A DNA stretch of 64,000 nt, from assembly GCA_022601535.1 (NCBI GenBank), contig JAJACK010000004.1, positions 1-64,000 of the forward strand. Reading direction: 5' to 3'. A model generated the notes under the pieces. That model ran no database searches and had not been told where the DNA came from. It saw nothing but the letters and a program-made list of their open reading frames with translations. The stretch's first letter is position 1; the number at the start of each line of letters is the position of its first letter. The translations under genes and the position numbers were made by a program. Source of the stretch: Chlamydiales bacterium (GTDB lineage Bacteria > Chlamydiota > Chlamydiia > Chlamydiales > JAAKFR01). Shown in pieces: positions 8,404-17,927 of this stretch.

Positions 8404-9957
8404 ATGCGCGTAATGAAATTCCTTTTCTTCCTATGCCTCACGCTAGCGAGTTGTCAAAAAAGTCCTACCTCTCAACAGGTTTCTCTCAATTTTCACAGTG
8501 AACCGGCTTCTCTCGACCCCCGCTTAGTGCGTGATCTCCCCTCACTGACAGCTTGCCGTCTTCTCTATGATGGTCTTTTTCGAGCAAGTCCTGATGGACC
8601 TACCTTAGCTCTGGCAAAAACGTATCACCTATCGGAAGATAAAAAAACCTATCGCTTTACCCTCCGCCCCACTTTTTGGAGCGATGGAACTGCCGTAACA
8701 GCTTTTGATTTTGAGTATGGCTGGAAATCATTACTCTCTCCCCACTTTCCAGCAGAGTCTGCCAATCTTCTTTTTGGAATTAAAAATAGCCGGGCAGCCA
8801 AACAGGGAAAAGTTCCCCTAACAGAGGTAGGAGTTTGGGCAGAAGGAGGGGAAACACTTGTTGTAGAACTCACTCACCCCAACCCTTTTTTCATCGATCT
8901 TCTCACCCATCCCATCTCTTTTCCTTTTAAAGAAGAAGAAGTGTTCAATGGTCCCTTTGATCTTATTCATTGGCAACAAGGAAGTGAGCTCTGTGTCAAA
9001 AAAAACCCCACCTACTGGGATGCAGAAGTTGTTAGACTTGAAAAAATTACAATTACGATGATCGAAGATGAACATACAGAGCTCAACATGTATGAAAATG
9101 GAGAGCTCGACTGGGCAGGTTCTCCCAATTCAAGCCTTCCTCCAGAGGCTCTCCCCTCTCTCAAAGCGACTTGTCCAGATGAACTTTTTACAACTCCGAT
9201 TGCCGGCACCTACTGCTACAAATTCAACACACTTGCTCCCCCTTTTAACTGTACCAAAATCCGACAAGCCTTTGCCCTTGCAGTGAATCGTAAAGATCTT
9301 ATTGACAACCTTCTACAAGCAAATCAAGCGATTGCCACCCAACTGATTCCTCCTTGCCTACAAGAACCTGTAATTGCACAATTAGAAAAAGGTTCTCCCC
9401 TTCAACTTTTTGAAGAAGGGCTTACCGAAATGGGATGGACCCGAGAAACTCTTCCTTCCATCACTCTTATTTTCTCTCGCAGCGAAAAACATCAAAAAGT
9501 GGCACAAGCGGTTCAACAACAATGGAGTTCCCTTTTTAAGATTCCAATTTCTCTTCAAAGCTATGAGTGGAATAGTTTTATCGACAGACTTGCCAAACGG
9601 AATTACCAAGTGGGAGGAAGGAGTTGGATCAGCGATAGTGCCGACCCCCTTCTTCTTTTAGAACAGTACAAATATCCCAACGAACACCAGCTTGGGGGAG
9701 GGAACGATACAGGATGGGAGAACCTCCACTATACAGCGTTGCTCGATGAAGCTACACTTACAACAAATCTCGATCAACGCCATCGGTTAATTGAGCAAGC
9801 ACAACGCTCCCTTCTAGAAGAATCTCCAATTGCACCTCTTTATCATTCAACAGCCTGCTACTTAAAAAAACCTCATCTCCAAGGAGTTTTCATCTCCAAA
9901 TTCTGTGAACTCGACTTCAAGCATGCCTATTTGAAAAAATCGGAGTGTATTCCATAA
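8404..9957 (+). CDS. oppA: Peptide ABC transporter substrate-binding lipoprotein, OppA/SBP_bac_5 family
   Basis: A 517-residue protein with a lipoprotein signal (hydrophobic stretch, then LASC around residue 17) and the family-5 binding-protein body: SEPASLDPRL near the N-terminus, YRFTLRPTFWSDGTAVTAFDFEYGW-like region near 80-105, and the typical C-terminal lobe. It would bind oligopeptides in the periplasm and hand them to an Opp permease. No permease or ATPase genes are near, so partners must lie elsewhere, as is common for multiple chlamydial oppA genes. ATGs at 8404 and 8413 are both possible; 8413 gives the cleaner signal peptide (MKFLFFLCLTLASC). Confidence 0.9.
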   Translation: MRVMKFLFFLCLTLASCQKSPTSQQVSLNFHSEPASLDPRLVRDLPSLTACRLLYDGLFRASPDGPTLALAKTYHLSEDKKTYRFTLRPTFWSDGTAVTAFDFEYGWKSLLSPHFPAESANLLFGIKNSRAAKQGKVPLTEVGVWAEGGETLVVELTHPNPFFIDLLTHPISFPFKEEEVFNGPFDLIHWQQGSELCVKKNPTYWDAEVVRLEKITITMIEDEHTELNMYENGELDWAGSPNSSLPPEALPSLKATCPDELFTTPIAGTYCYKFNTLAPPFNCTKIRQAFALAVNRKDLIDNLLQANQAIATQLIPPCLQEPVIAQLEKGSPLQLFEEGLTEMGWTRETLPSITLIFSRSEKHQKVAQAVQQQWSSLFKIPISLQSYEWNSFIDRLAKRNYQVGGRSWISDSADPLLLLEQYKYPNEHQLGGGNDTGWENLHYTALLDEATLTTNLDQRHRLIEQAQRSLLEESPIAPLYHSTACYLKKPHLQGVFISKFCELDFKHAYLKKSECIP

Positions 9958-10039
9958 CACAGGCTAAAAAGTCTTTTGGTGACGTGTTATAGACAAAATT
10001 TCACATTAGTTATATATTAGCTAGTGGGGGAATTGCTTG

Positions 10040-11500
10040 ATGAAAAGATGCGTTTTTGCGTTGCTAGTTTGCTTGTGCAGTTGTAGCTTTTTCATGCCAA
10101 GTCCCCCTTCTCCTCCACCAACATCTGCACGCTTTCCCGTCACTGATACCTACAGTTGCAGCTCTCAAACGGTTGTTCCTTGCTTTCCCGATCCTAGTGA
10201 TGAATTGAACTTGTGTGAACTTGTCGATGTCGCTCTTCAAAATAGCCCTAAAACAAGAGAGTCGTGGTATTTTGCAAAAGCTGCAGCAGCACAACTGGGA
10301 ACCGCAAGAGGTGCTTATATCCCCCCTCTCAATTTTAGTGGTTATTGGGAGAAAAATCAGTTTTCAATGGTGAGTTTGAATACGGAAGCTGTCAACTTTC
10401 AAAAAACCATCTCCCTCGGCTTTTCTTCAAGCTACCTCCTCTTTGATTTTGGAGGAAGAAATGCAAATTTGGCCTCAGCCCTCGCCGCTCTTGCTGAAGC
10501 AAATTGGAACTACTGTTGGGAAGTTCAAACCGTGATGATTGGGACTGTGAAAAGCTACTACGATTACATGAATGCAAAGGGAATTAAGGAAGCGACCGAA
10601 ATCACAGTGCAAGATAAAATGGTCACGCTCGAGGCTACAATCGCCCTTCGTGTCACCGGTGTGCGAGGACTTGGAGATGAACTTCAAGCTCGTACTGATC
10701 TCCTACAAACACAGATCGAACTCGAAAAGGCGATCAAGGCTCTCAATATCGCCTACTCTAACCTCCTTCAATCTGTCGGCCTTCCCCCCGATAGCTGCAT
10801 CACGATCGGAAGCCTTCCTGAGAAAATCGAAACAAATGGGGTTTGTGGTGATATGGCCCTCTTGCTTAAAACTGCTAAAGAACACCGATCTGATCTCCGG
10901 GCAAAACGGTCGTTCCTCATCGAACAAAGAGCTAAAGTGCGCTCTGCTCGCTCTGAATGCTTGCCTAAAATTACAAATGAAACATCTGGAACAAAGGTGA
11001 GTTTAAGCGATTTTGAATTCTCCAATAACTACCACCTCCGCTTTAACCTCGACTTCCCCATTTTGAGTAATTTTGCAAAAATCAACGACCTTAGACAAGC
11101 TCAAGCTGAACTCTTTGCCGCTCAAGCCTCTCTCGACGATGAGGAGCTACAAGCGTATCTCGAGGTGTTGATCGATTATTACGAATTTATTGCGAATACA
11201 CAAATTTTAAAGTACAGTTGCAACTATCTTGAAACTGCTAAGAAAAACCAAGATGTGGCATTTGCGAATTATAAGGTGGGAATTACAACGATTATCGATC
11301 TTATGCAAGCAAATAATGCGTTGCAAACAGCCAGGATTCAAATGGTTGAAGCGAAAACAGAATTTCTCACTTCAATTGCAAATCTTGCCTATTCAACGGG
11401 GGGACTCTCTTTGGATGATGTAAAACTCGATCAAACAGTCTCTCCAGAATTTATTGAAAATAATGAGGTTATCAATATTGAACCGTGTATGGGTGATTAG
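10040..11500 (+). CDS. TolC-family outer-membrane efflux lipoprotein
   Basis: About 486 residues with a lipoprotein-type signal (VCLCSCSFF at about 10-18), a Pro-rich spacer, then the duplicated helical outer-membrane-efflux-protein fold (for example SPKTRESWYFAKAAAAQLG and later NYKVGITTIIDLMQANN). It would form the outer-membrane channel of the RND pump encoded next. The ATG at 10040 is preceded by GGGGG at 10026-10030; a TTG at 10037 is less likely. Its 3' end overlaps the adaptor gene by 38 bases, so the three efflux genes form one operon. Confidence 0.92.
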   Translation: MKRCVFALLVCLCSCSFFMPSPPSPPPTSARFPVTDTYSCSSQTVVPCFPDPSDELNLCELVDVALQNSPKTRESWYFAKAAAAQLGTARGAYIPPLNFSGYWEKNQFSMVSLNTEAVNFQKTISLGFSSSYLLFDFGGRNANLASALAALAEANWNYCWEVQTVMIGTVKSYYDYMNAKGIKEATEITVQDKMVTLEATIALRVTGVRGLGDELQARTDLLQTQIELEKAIKALNIAYSNLLQSVGLPPDSCITIGSLPEKIETNGVCGDMALLLKTAKEHRSDLRAKRSFLIEQRAKVRSARSECLPKITNETSGTKVSLSDFEFSNNYHLRFNLDFPILSNFAKINDLRQAQAELFAAQASLDDEELQAYLEVLIDYYEFIANTQILKYSCNYLETAKKNQDVAFANYKVGITTIIDLMQANNALQTARIQMVEAKTEFLTSIANLAYSTGGLSLDDVKLDQTVSPEFIENNEVINIEPCMGD

Positions 11501-12605
11501 TTTAATCCTCTTAGTGGGGTGTCACAAAGATGTGAAACACTCTCCTAAAGAAAAAATCGCTGTCTATCTTGGAGAGGCGACATCCACCGATGTCCCTGTC
11601 ATTGTCAAGGGAATCGGAGAGCTTGTCGGCTCTTTAGAGGTTGAGGTCAAAGCGCGTGTATCAGGCTATTTGATGAGTGTTGCTTTTCGAGATGGGCAAT
11701 TGGTCGAACAAGGCGACCTTCTTTTTGTCATCGATCAAAGGCCGTATCTGGCCGATTTACAAAGCGCTAAAGCGCAACTTGTCGAAGCTAAAGCGCGCTA
11801 CCGTTTTGCCTTAGATTTTGCAGAAACCTACGGCGCTCTTGTGGGAGAGGAATATGTTTCAAGGCTCGATTATGAGGAGGGAATTCAAAATGTTGGTGTC
11901 TATGAGGGGCAGATTGAAAGCGCAGAGGCTGCTATCACTAATGCTGAGCTCAATGTGGGGTTCACAGAGATTCGTGCTCCAATCAAAGGGTATGTGAGCA
12001 AGCGAAATTTTGATATTGGAAATTATATCAGCGCTGAGTCTTCAGAGGTTTTAACGACTATTCGAAAAACAACTCCTCTCGATGTCCAATTCTCTCTCCC
12101 TGCGATGTATGCAACAGATATTCGAGAAGGGCAGAGAAAACACCCTCTTTTCATCGAATGTGTCCGTCCAGGAGAAGTGGATACCCCTCTTACTGGAAGC
12201 CTCTATTTTATCGATAATACTGTCAACTCCTTAACGGGAATGATCGAGCTTAAGGGGGTGATTCCCAATGAAGATGAACGGGGATGGCCTGGTGAGTTTG
12301 TAAGAGCTTATCTCGAGATTAAAAAGCTTGAAAATGTGACCGTTGTTCCAGAAGAGAGCATCATCTATGGACAAGATGAAAACTACGTCTATGTTGCAAA
12401 AGAAAAAGAGGATGAACTCTTTGCCCATTTGAGAAAAGTGGGAATCGGCATCCAACATGATGGATCTGTTGTGATTCAATGGGGGCTTCGATCGGGAGAA
12501 AAAATTGTGACCGATGGCCAAGGGAACCTCTACCCCAACGCACCGATTTTTGTTCCTAAAGCCCAAAAGGTGAATGAAATTAAGGAAGAGAAAGAAGGTT
12601 CATGA
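11463..12605 (+). CDS. RND efflux periplasmic adaptor (membrane fusion) lipoprotein
   Basis: About 380 residues. A short signal peptide ends in LLVGC (lipoprotein site near residue 20). The family landmarks follow: lipoyl half-motif VKARVSGYLMSVAFRDGQLV, QGDLLFVIDQRPY, coiled-coil hairpin (about 100-165), and ITNAELNVGFTEIRAPIKG, where the second lipoyl half begins. It links the inner-membrane pump to the outer-membrane channel. The ATG at 11463 is chosen because it gives a good signal peptide; the frame extends three codons further to a TTG. It overlaps both neighbours (38 bases upstream, 4 bases ATGA downstream), showing translational coupling. Confidence 0.93.
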   Translation: MRLSILNRVWVISLILLVGCHKDVKHSPKEKIAVYLGEATSTDVPVIVKGIGELVGSLEVEVKARVSGYLMSVAFRDGQLVEQGDLLFVIDQRPYLADLQSAKAQLVEAKARYRFALDFAETYGALVGEEYVSRLDYEEGIQNVGVYEGQIESAEAAITNAELNVGFTEIRAPIKGYVSKRNFDIGNYISAESSEVLTTIRKTTPLDVQFSLPAMYATDIREGQRKHPLFIECVRPGEVDTPLTGSLYFIDNTVNSLTGMIELKGVIPNEDERGWPGEFVRAYLEIKKLENVTVVPEESIIYGQDENYVYVAKEKEDELFAHLRKVGIGIQHDGSVVIQWGLRSGEKIVTDGQGNLYPNAPIFVPKAQKVNEIKEEKEGS

Positions 12606-15600
12606 GTTTTTCTACTCCCTTTATTAAACGTCCTGTGATGACAACGATGTTGATGCTGAGCATTGTGGTCTTTGGAATCTATACCTTTTTAAACCTTCCC
12701 GTCAGCGACCTTCCTAATATCGAATATCCTACAATCACTGTCTCCGCCTCTTTGCCAGGAGCCAGTCCCGACTATATCGCAAGTAGCGTTGCAGCTCCGT
12801 TGGAAAAAAATCTGGTGACAATTCCTGGATTGAATAGCATGAGATCGAGCAATTACCAAGGGGGAACTTCGATCACTCTCAATTTCGATCTCAATGTTGA
12901 TCTCAATGAAAAGGAAATTGCTGTTCAAGGTGCAATCAACAGCTCTCTTGGCTATCTTGCCTCTTTAGAATTTCCCCCAACCTACTCTCGAGTGAATCCT
13001 GCAGCCTCCCCCATCCTCTATTTTATTCTCTCTTCTCAAACAGCGAGCTACCCCGATCTGTACACCTTTGCAGATGACATCCTTTCCAAGCCACTTAGCA
13101 TGATCCGTGGTGTTGGAAAAGCAGATGTTTTAGGAGATGAATTTGCGATCCGTGTTAAAGGGGATCCTCTGAGAATGGCAGGATACAATCTCGACTTTGT
13201 TGAGCTTGGAAACGTTTTAATCAATAGCAGCCCCAACCTCCCTGGTGGTGAGATCCACGGTGATTTCACAAACTTTATCATCCAATCGATTGGACAACTC
13301 TCTTCTGTGGAAGAGTATCAAAATATTGTGGTGAAAGAGACTGGAGATTTCCCTTTATTTGTTTCAAATGTTGCTAAAGTAGAAGCGTCATCTGTCTCTC
13401 GCAACCCCTTTTACAAGTTTTACTCCCCAGATGGAACAATTGAAAACATCGCCCTTATCTCGATTACACGACGGATGGAATCGAATACGATTCAAATCTC
13501 ACAAGGTGTGATGGAACGACTCGATCGGCTCAAAAGTGCGATTCCCAACTCGATGAATTTCAATATCCTCTTCGACCGTGCTTTTGGAATTGGTCAAACG
13601 GTTAGAGATATTGAAATCACTTTACTTCTCGCCCTTTTTCTCGTCATTGCAGTGATCTTTTTCTACCTTGGAAAATTTACCGAAGCGATTATCCCCTCTC
13701 TTGTTCTTCCCATGTCGATGCTCTGTACATTTATCGCGATGTATTTTATGCACTACAGCTTAGATAGCATGTCGCTTCTTGCTCTGACACTTGCAATTGG
13801 ATTTATCGTCGATGATGCGATTGTTGTAACAGAAAATATCGTGCGACACGCCGAGATGGGAATGTCTCCTTATGAAGCTGCAATGGCAGGCTCAAAGCAA
13901 ATCAGTACGACTGTGATCAGCATGGTGATCGCCCTTTCTGCAATCTTTATCCCCTTCATTTGGATGCCTGGAATTATCGGTCGTATCTTGAGAGAGTTTT
14001 CCATCACCCTTGTCGTGGCTATCTACTGCTCTGGTTTTATCGCTCTCACCCTAATCCCTCTCCTTTGTAGCCGCTTTTTACACCATAAGCGGGGAGAAAA
14101 AACATGGGTTCAACGGCTGAATGATAAGGTCACCCATGGCTATGTGAAAAGTTTGGAATTCGCCTTTCGGTGGAAAAAAATGGTCTGCTTAGCAGGTTTT
14201 AGCTGTTTTCTCGTCGCCTACTGGGTTTTTACCCTTTTAAGCCTCGATTTTATCCCTGAATCAAATATCAGTTTTTTAACAGGGACTTGCATTACACACG
14301 ATGGATCGAGCAAAGTCAATACGATCAATCATAGTAAAAAAGTGTTCGAAAGGTTGGCAAAACTCCCCTATCACAATGGTGTTACTGCTCTTGCTGGAGT
14401 TCCAAGTGATTCTTTCAGTACTTTTTACATAAATCTTGCCGATGCTTCAGACCGGCCTCGAGCTGGTAAAATTGCCGAAGATATGATGGAGGCTGTTAAA
14501 GACATCCCAGGAATTTCAACCTATATCACTCCTTATCCAATTTTCAATTTAGCGATCGGTACGTCGCTTGGAAGTTTTCAATATGTTCTCTACAGCCTTG
14601 ATGAAAAAACCCTGCCAGGGATGGTCAAAAAAATGACCGATGGAATGAAGAAACTCCCCGGTTTTAAATCTGTCTATTCCGATCTCCATGCAAAAAATCC
14701 CAAACTCGAAGTGTATATCAACCGAGACCAGGCTGGTTGGTACAATATTACCCCCAATCAGGTTGAAACAACGCTTGAACACGCTTACTCCGGGGGAGCA
14801 ATCGCGCAATTCCCCAAAGGGGGACATCTCTACAACCTCATTCTTGAAACAGACCCTCGTTTTAACCTCCTCACATCTGACTTAGACCTCCTCTACATCA
14901 AAGGAACTGAGCTCAATGTCACAACAAGTACAGGAACGATTTCGAGCTCCGCTGCAGGAAACATGGTGCCGATCTCCTCTGTAGCTTACTGGAAAGAGAC
15001 TGTAGGTCCTTCATCTGTCAGCCACTTTAACTCATTCCCCTCTTCTACCATCTCTTTTAGTCTCGAAGATGGATATGCACTACCCGATGCCTTAAAGGCG
15101 ATTGAGAAATTGAAATCAGAGATTCTTCCAGAAAATATTTTGGGGTCGATCGAAGGGACGGGGAAAGCCTTTTTAGACACCTTTAAAGCTATCGGCTTAC
15201 TCACCTTATTTGCAGTGGTTATCATCTATCTCATCTTAGGGATTCTCTATGAAAGCTTCCTCCACCCTTTCACCATTCTTTCGGCCCTTCCGCCTGCAGC
15301 AATGGGAGGAGTTTTAACCTTACTTGTTTTTCATCAACCGCTCTCTCTCTACGGAGCAATTGGAATGATCGTCTTGATTGGAATTGTGCAAAAAAATGGA
15401 ATTATGATGATCGACTTTGCCCTCGAACAACTAAGAGAAGGGAAAGAGGCAAAAGAGGCGATGTTAGAGGCGTGTCGAGCACGATTTCGCCCTATCATTA
15501 TGACAACATTAGCAGCAATGGCAGCAGCTCTTCCCGTTGCAATTGGAATTGGGCCACAAGGGTATGTCAACCGACCACTTGGGCTTGTTGTTGTTGGTGG

Positions 15601-15712
15601 TTTACTTGTTTCTCAAATCATCACACTCTACTTTACACCGGTGATTTTCCTCTTTATGCAACAGATCAGCCGCTATTTTGCTAAAAGGAAAGGATCCCCA
15701 TCCTTAGAATAG
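12602..15712 (+). CDS. RND-family multidrug efflux pump (AcrB/MexB-like)
   Basis: A 1036-residue inner-membrane proton-driven exporter. It shows the HAE1-type N-terminus (FIKRPVMTTMLMLSIVVFGIY), twelve predicted membrane helices with two large periplasmic loops (about 40-330 and 560-850), and the TM4 motif with paired Asp (GFIVDDAIVVTEN, about 400-412) used for proton relay. Start ATG at 12602 overlaps the adaptor stop. With the upstream genes it makes a complete tripartite efflux system; Chlamydiaceae have, as far as I recall, no such operon at this locus. The last 40 bases overlap the convergent glycosyltransferase gene. Confidence 0.95.
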   Translation: MSFSTPFIKRPVMTTMLMLSIVVFGIYTFLNLPVSDLPNIEYPTITVSASLPGASPDYIASSVAAPLEKNLVTIPGLNSMRSSNYQGGTSITLNFDLNVDLNEKEIAVQGAINSSLGYLASLEFPPTYSRVNPAASPILYFILSSQTASYPDLYTFADDILSKPLSMIRGVGKADVLGDEFAIRVKGDPLRMAGYNLDFVELGNVLINSSPNLPGGEIHGDFTNFIIQSIGQLSSVEEYQNIVVKETGDFPLFVSNVAKVEASSVSRNPFYKFYSPDGTIENIALISITRRMESNTIQISQGVMERLDRLKSAIPNSMNFNILFDRAFGIGQTVRDIEITLLLALFLVIAVIFFYLGKFTEAIIPSLVLPMSMLCTFIAMYFMHYSLDSMSLLALTLAIGFIVDDAIVVTENIVRHAEMGMSPYEAAMAGSKQISTTVISMVIALSAIFIPFIWMPGIIGRILREFSITLVVAIYCSGFIALTLIPLLCSRFLHHKRGEKTWVQRLNDKVTHGYVKSLEFAFRWKKMVCLAGFSCFLVAYWVFTLLSLDFIPESNISFLTGTCITHDGSSKVNTINHSKKVFERLAKLPYHNGVTALAGVPSDSFSTFYINLADASDRPRAGKIAEDMMEAVKDIPGISTYITPYPIFNLAIGTSLGSFQYVLYSLDEKTLPGMVKKMTDGMKKLPGFKSVYSDLHAKNPKLEVYINRDQAGWYNITPNQVETTLEHAYSGGAIAQFPKGGHLYNLILETDPRFNLLTSDLDLLYIKGTELNVTTSTGTISSSAAGNMVPISSVAYWKETVGPSSVSHFNSFPSSTISFSLEDGYALPDALKAIEKLKSEILPENILGSIEGTGKAFLDTFKAIGLLTLFAVVIIYLILGILYESFLHPFTILSALPPAAMGGVLTLLVFHQPLSLYGAIGMIVLIGIVQKNGIMMIDFALEQLREGKEAKEAMLEACRARFRPIIMTTLAAMAAALPVAIGIGPQGYVNRPLGLVVVGGLLVSQIITLYFTPVIFLFMQQISRYFAKRKGSPSLE

Positions 15713-16557
15713 ACAACTCGGTCTCCTCCAGGCTCTGCATAGTGATCGTTGTGTCGATATCCAATATCTCCAAAATGGTGCACTTGATCTGGTGTTAGAA
15801 ACAGGGGAACACTCATCGCCCGCACATTGGAATCTCCCCAACGGTATTTATAGAAACCGAGTGTTTTATCGAGTGTTTCAAAGAATTTGAGGTAGAGCGT
15901 ATTTTCTCGCCAAAAAGAAATCTTGTTGATCTCAAAATTGTTGTAAAAGTTCAATCCCTTATAACGCCCTCTCCAATCAGAGACAAACCGTTTCAAATAA
16001 CGAGTCGACAACTTCTCACGCTTTGCAAACTCTTTCACCTCTTTCCAAAGAAGATCGAGCCCCAAACATTCACGCACATTTTCAATTTCAATCGTTCGAT
16101 AGCCATAGACCATTCCATTTTGCTCCATAAAAGCGAATGGATCATAGGTGATCTCCTCGGTGAGATAAGAATCATCATCAAAGCGCCAGTAGTAGTCAAA
16201 TTCGTACATTCTAGGATGGAGAACCAACGTGTGGAGAAAAAACCGACACATCTGCCGATAGCCTGCATTAAACGCTTTCCGCCCTCCATCTAACCCTTCA
16301 CTCCATCTCTCCACTTGTGGCAATGAAAGTCCAGGGTAATCGGGAAGCTTCATATACTCATTTAGATGGACAAACTCGATCGTCGATGTTGACCATGAGC
16401 GGATCTCTTTCATCTGTTCATCGGTACACTCTTCGTGAAAAATCAAGACAGGATAATCCATCCGCCTGTTAAAAAAACGGTCGAGCGAAGTGAGGCTCAA
16501 TTTGAGCTTTTCACCCGCGCCCCCTTTGATTAAATAGATAATTGCAGCTTTTGTCAT
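15673..16557 (-). CDS. GT15-like glycosyltransferase (Ktr/Mnt1 mannosyltransferase-like)
   Basis: About 294 residues. Motifs resemble glycosyltransferase family 15, alpha-1,2-mannosyltransferases known mainly from fungi: YYWRFDDDSYL (metal-binding acidic cluster), GYRTIEIE, FYNNFEINK, GFYKYRWGDSNVRAMSVPLF, and HHFGDIGYRHNDHY near the C-terminus. No signal peptide or membrane anchor is visible, so the enzyme would act in the bacterial cytosol or be exported by a non-Sec route. The ATG at 16557 forms an ATGA overlap with the NhaD stop; the frame extends 30 codons further upstream, inside nhaD, and is disfavoured. The donor sugar and target are unknown. Confidence 0.78.
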   Translation of the reverse strand: MTKAAIIYLIKGGAGEKLKLSLTSLDRFFNRRMDYPVLIFHEECTDEQMKEIRSWSTSTIEFVHLNEYMKLPDYPGLSLPQVERWSEGLDGGRKAFNAGYRQMCRFFLHTLVLHPRMYEFDYYWRFDDDSYLTEEITYDPFAFMEQNGMVYGYRTIEIENVRECLGLDLLWKEVKEFAKREKLSTRYLKRFVSDWRGRYKGLNFYNNFEINKISFWRENTLYLKFFETLDKTLGFYKYRWGDSNVRAMSVPLFLTPDQVHHFGDIGYRHNDHYAEPGGDRVVYSKDGDPFLLAK

Positions 16558-17849
16558 GTGTAGAGTAAGGGGTACATCAATAAATAGACCGCAATACCGG
16601 CAAAATAGCCGATCAAAGCGATCCATGAGATTTTTTTCATATACCACAGGAAGTCAACTTTTTCGATTCCCATGAAGACCACTCCTGCAGCAGAGCCAAT
16701 AATCAAAACTGACCCCCCTGTTCCAGCGGCATAGGCAAGTAACTGCCAAAAAGAGGAGTTTTGAGCAAATTGCTGCAGATCATACATTCCCATCGATGCA
16801 GCGACAAGAGGAACGTTGTCAATCACAGCCGAAATAAGGCCAATGACAACCGCAATCGAATTGGAAGAAGGGATCAATTTCTCTAATAATGAAGCAAACT
16901 CGGTCAATAAACCCGCCGATTGCAAAGCATTGATGGCAAGCAATATTCCAAGGAAAAAGAGGATACCTGACATATCGATCTTCGTCATCACGTGGGTAAC
17001 ACGCAAATGCCACCTCTCCTCTCCATAACTAAAATGCATGATATCAGTGGCAAGCCAGAGTAGCCCAAGCCCCATAAGTGCTCCCATAAAAGGAGGAACA
17101 TGGAGAACGGCTTTCCAAAAAGGAATCAATAGAAGAGAGAGAAGTCCCAAACAAAAAACCCGCTTAGCCCCCGGCTCCATCTTCTGGATGATCAGCTGCC
17201 CTTCAATTTTTTTATTCTCTCCTTTGATCAACCATGTCCCGATCAAACCAGCAACAAGGGCATTGACAACACTTGGAACGAAGAGCGAACGAACCGTCTC
17301 CCATGTTGTGATCCGGTCGTGGATCCAAAGCATGGTTGTCGTCACATCTCCAATCGGTGTCCACGCCCCTCCAGCATTGACGGTGATCAAAACAATTGAC
17401 CCCATCAACCATCGATCTTTTGCATTGGGAACCATTTTCCGAAGGAGTGAGGCAATCACAATCATCGTTGTCAAATTATCTAAGACGGCCGACATAAAAA
17501 ATGAGATCACAATCAAAAACCAGAGCATCTTCCGTTTCGAAGAAGAATAGATCAGATCGGTCACCATCTTAAAACCGTGATGAGAGTCGACAAGTTCAAC
17601 GATAATCATCACAGCCAGAAGAAAAAAGATAATCTGCGCCACATCATAAATTTGCTCTGCCATCAAAGTAGAAGAGAGAAGAGCGTGGGAATCGCCTAGG
17701 AAAAGAAGCCAACAAAGAACTGCCATGACAAGAGCTACGGCAGATTTATTCACATGGAGAAACTTCTCAAAAACAATGGCAAGATAACCGACGAGAAAGA
17801 AAATCATCAACTCAATGTGAAGCATCGGGAGGAGGATAGCCGATCTCAT
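16554..17849 (-). CDS. nhaD: NhaD-type sodium/proton antiporter
   Basis: A 431-residue polytopic membrane protein of the arsenite-permease/NhaD superfamily, with about eleven to twelve hydrophobic segments. Telling motifs are SAVLDNLTTMIVIASLL (about 119-135), VNAGGAWTPIGDVTTTMLWI (about 157-176), and ISAVIDNVPLVAASMGMYDL (about 338-357), the paired half-helices typical of this fold. It would exchange Na+ or Li+ for H+ across the inner membrane. The gene overlaps the glycosyltransferase start by four bases. A divergent SulP gene shares its upstream region. Confidence 0.9.
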   Translation of the reverse strand: MRSAILLPMLHIELMIFFLVGYLAIVFEKFLHVNKSAVALVMAVLCWLLFLGDSHALLSSTLMAEQIYDVAQIIFFLLAVMIIVELVDSHHGFKMVTDLIYSSSKRKMLWFLIVISFFMSAVLDNLTTMIVIASLLRKMVPNAKDRWLMGSIVLITVNAGGAWTPIGDVTTTMLWIHDRITTWETVRSLFVPSVVNALVAGLIGTWLIKGENKKIEGQLIIQKMEPGAKRVFCLGLLSLLLIPFWKAVLHVPPFMGALMGLGLLWLATDIMHFSYGEERWHLRVTHVMTKIDMSGILFFLGILLAINALQSAGLLTEFASLLEKLIPSSNSIAVVIGLISAVIDNVPLVAASMGMYDLQQFAQNSSFWQLLAYAAGTGGSVLIIGSAAGVVFMGIEKVDFLWYMKKISWIALIGYFAGIAVYLLMYPLLYT

Positions 17850-17927
17850 AAAAAAATAAAAGGACTATTGACAATAGAAGGTTTGATCGTTCAAAATAAG
17901 AGATAGTCACCTAACCATTTGAAGCTC

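Noticed and set aside
16558-16647. N-terminal extension of the GT15-like protein
   Set aside because: It lies inside nhaD in another frame; the ATGA overlap at 16557 gives a normal start and the extension has no conserved sequence.
17038-17550. A 170-codon plus-strand frame opposite nhaD
   Set aside because: It mirrors the membrane helices of nhaD and has no ribosome site or family resemblance.
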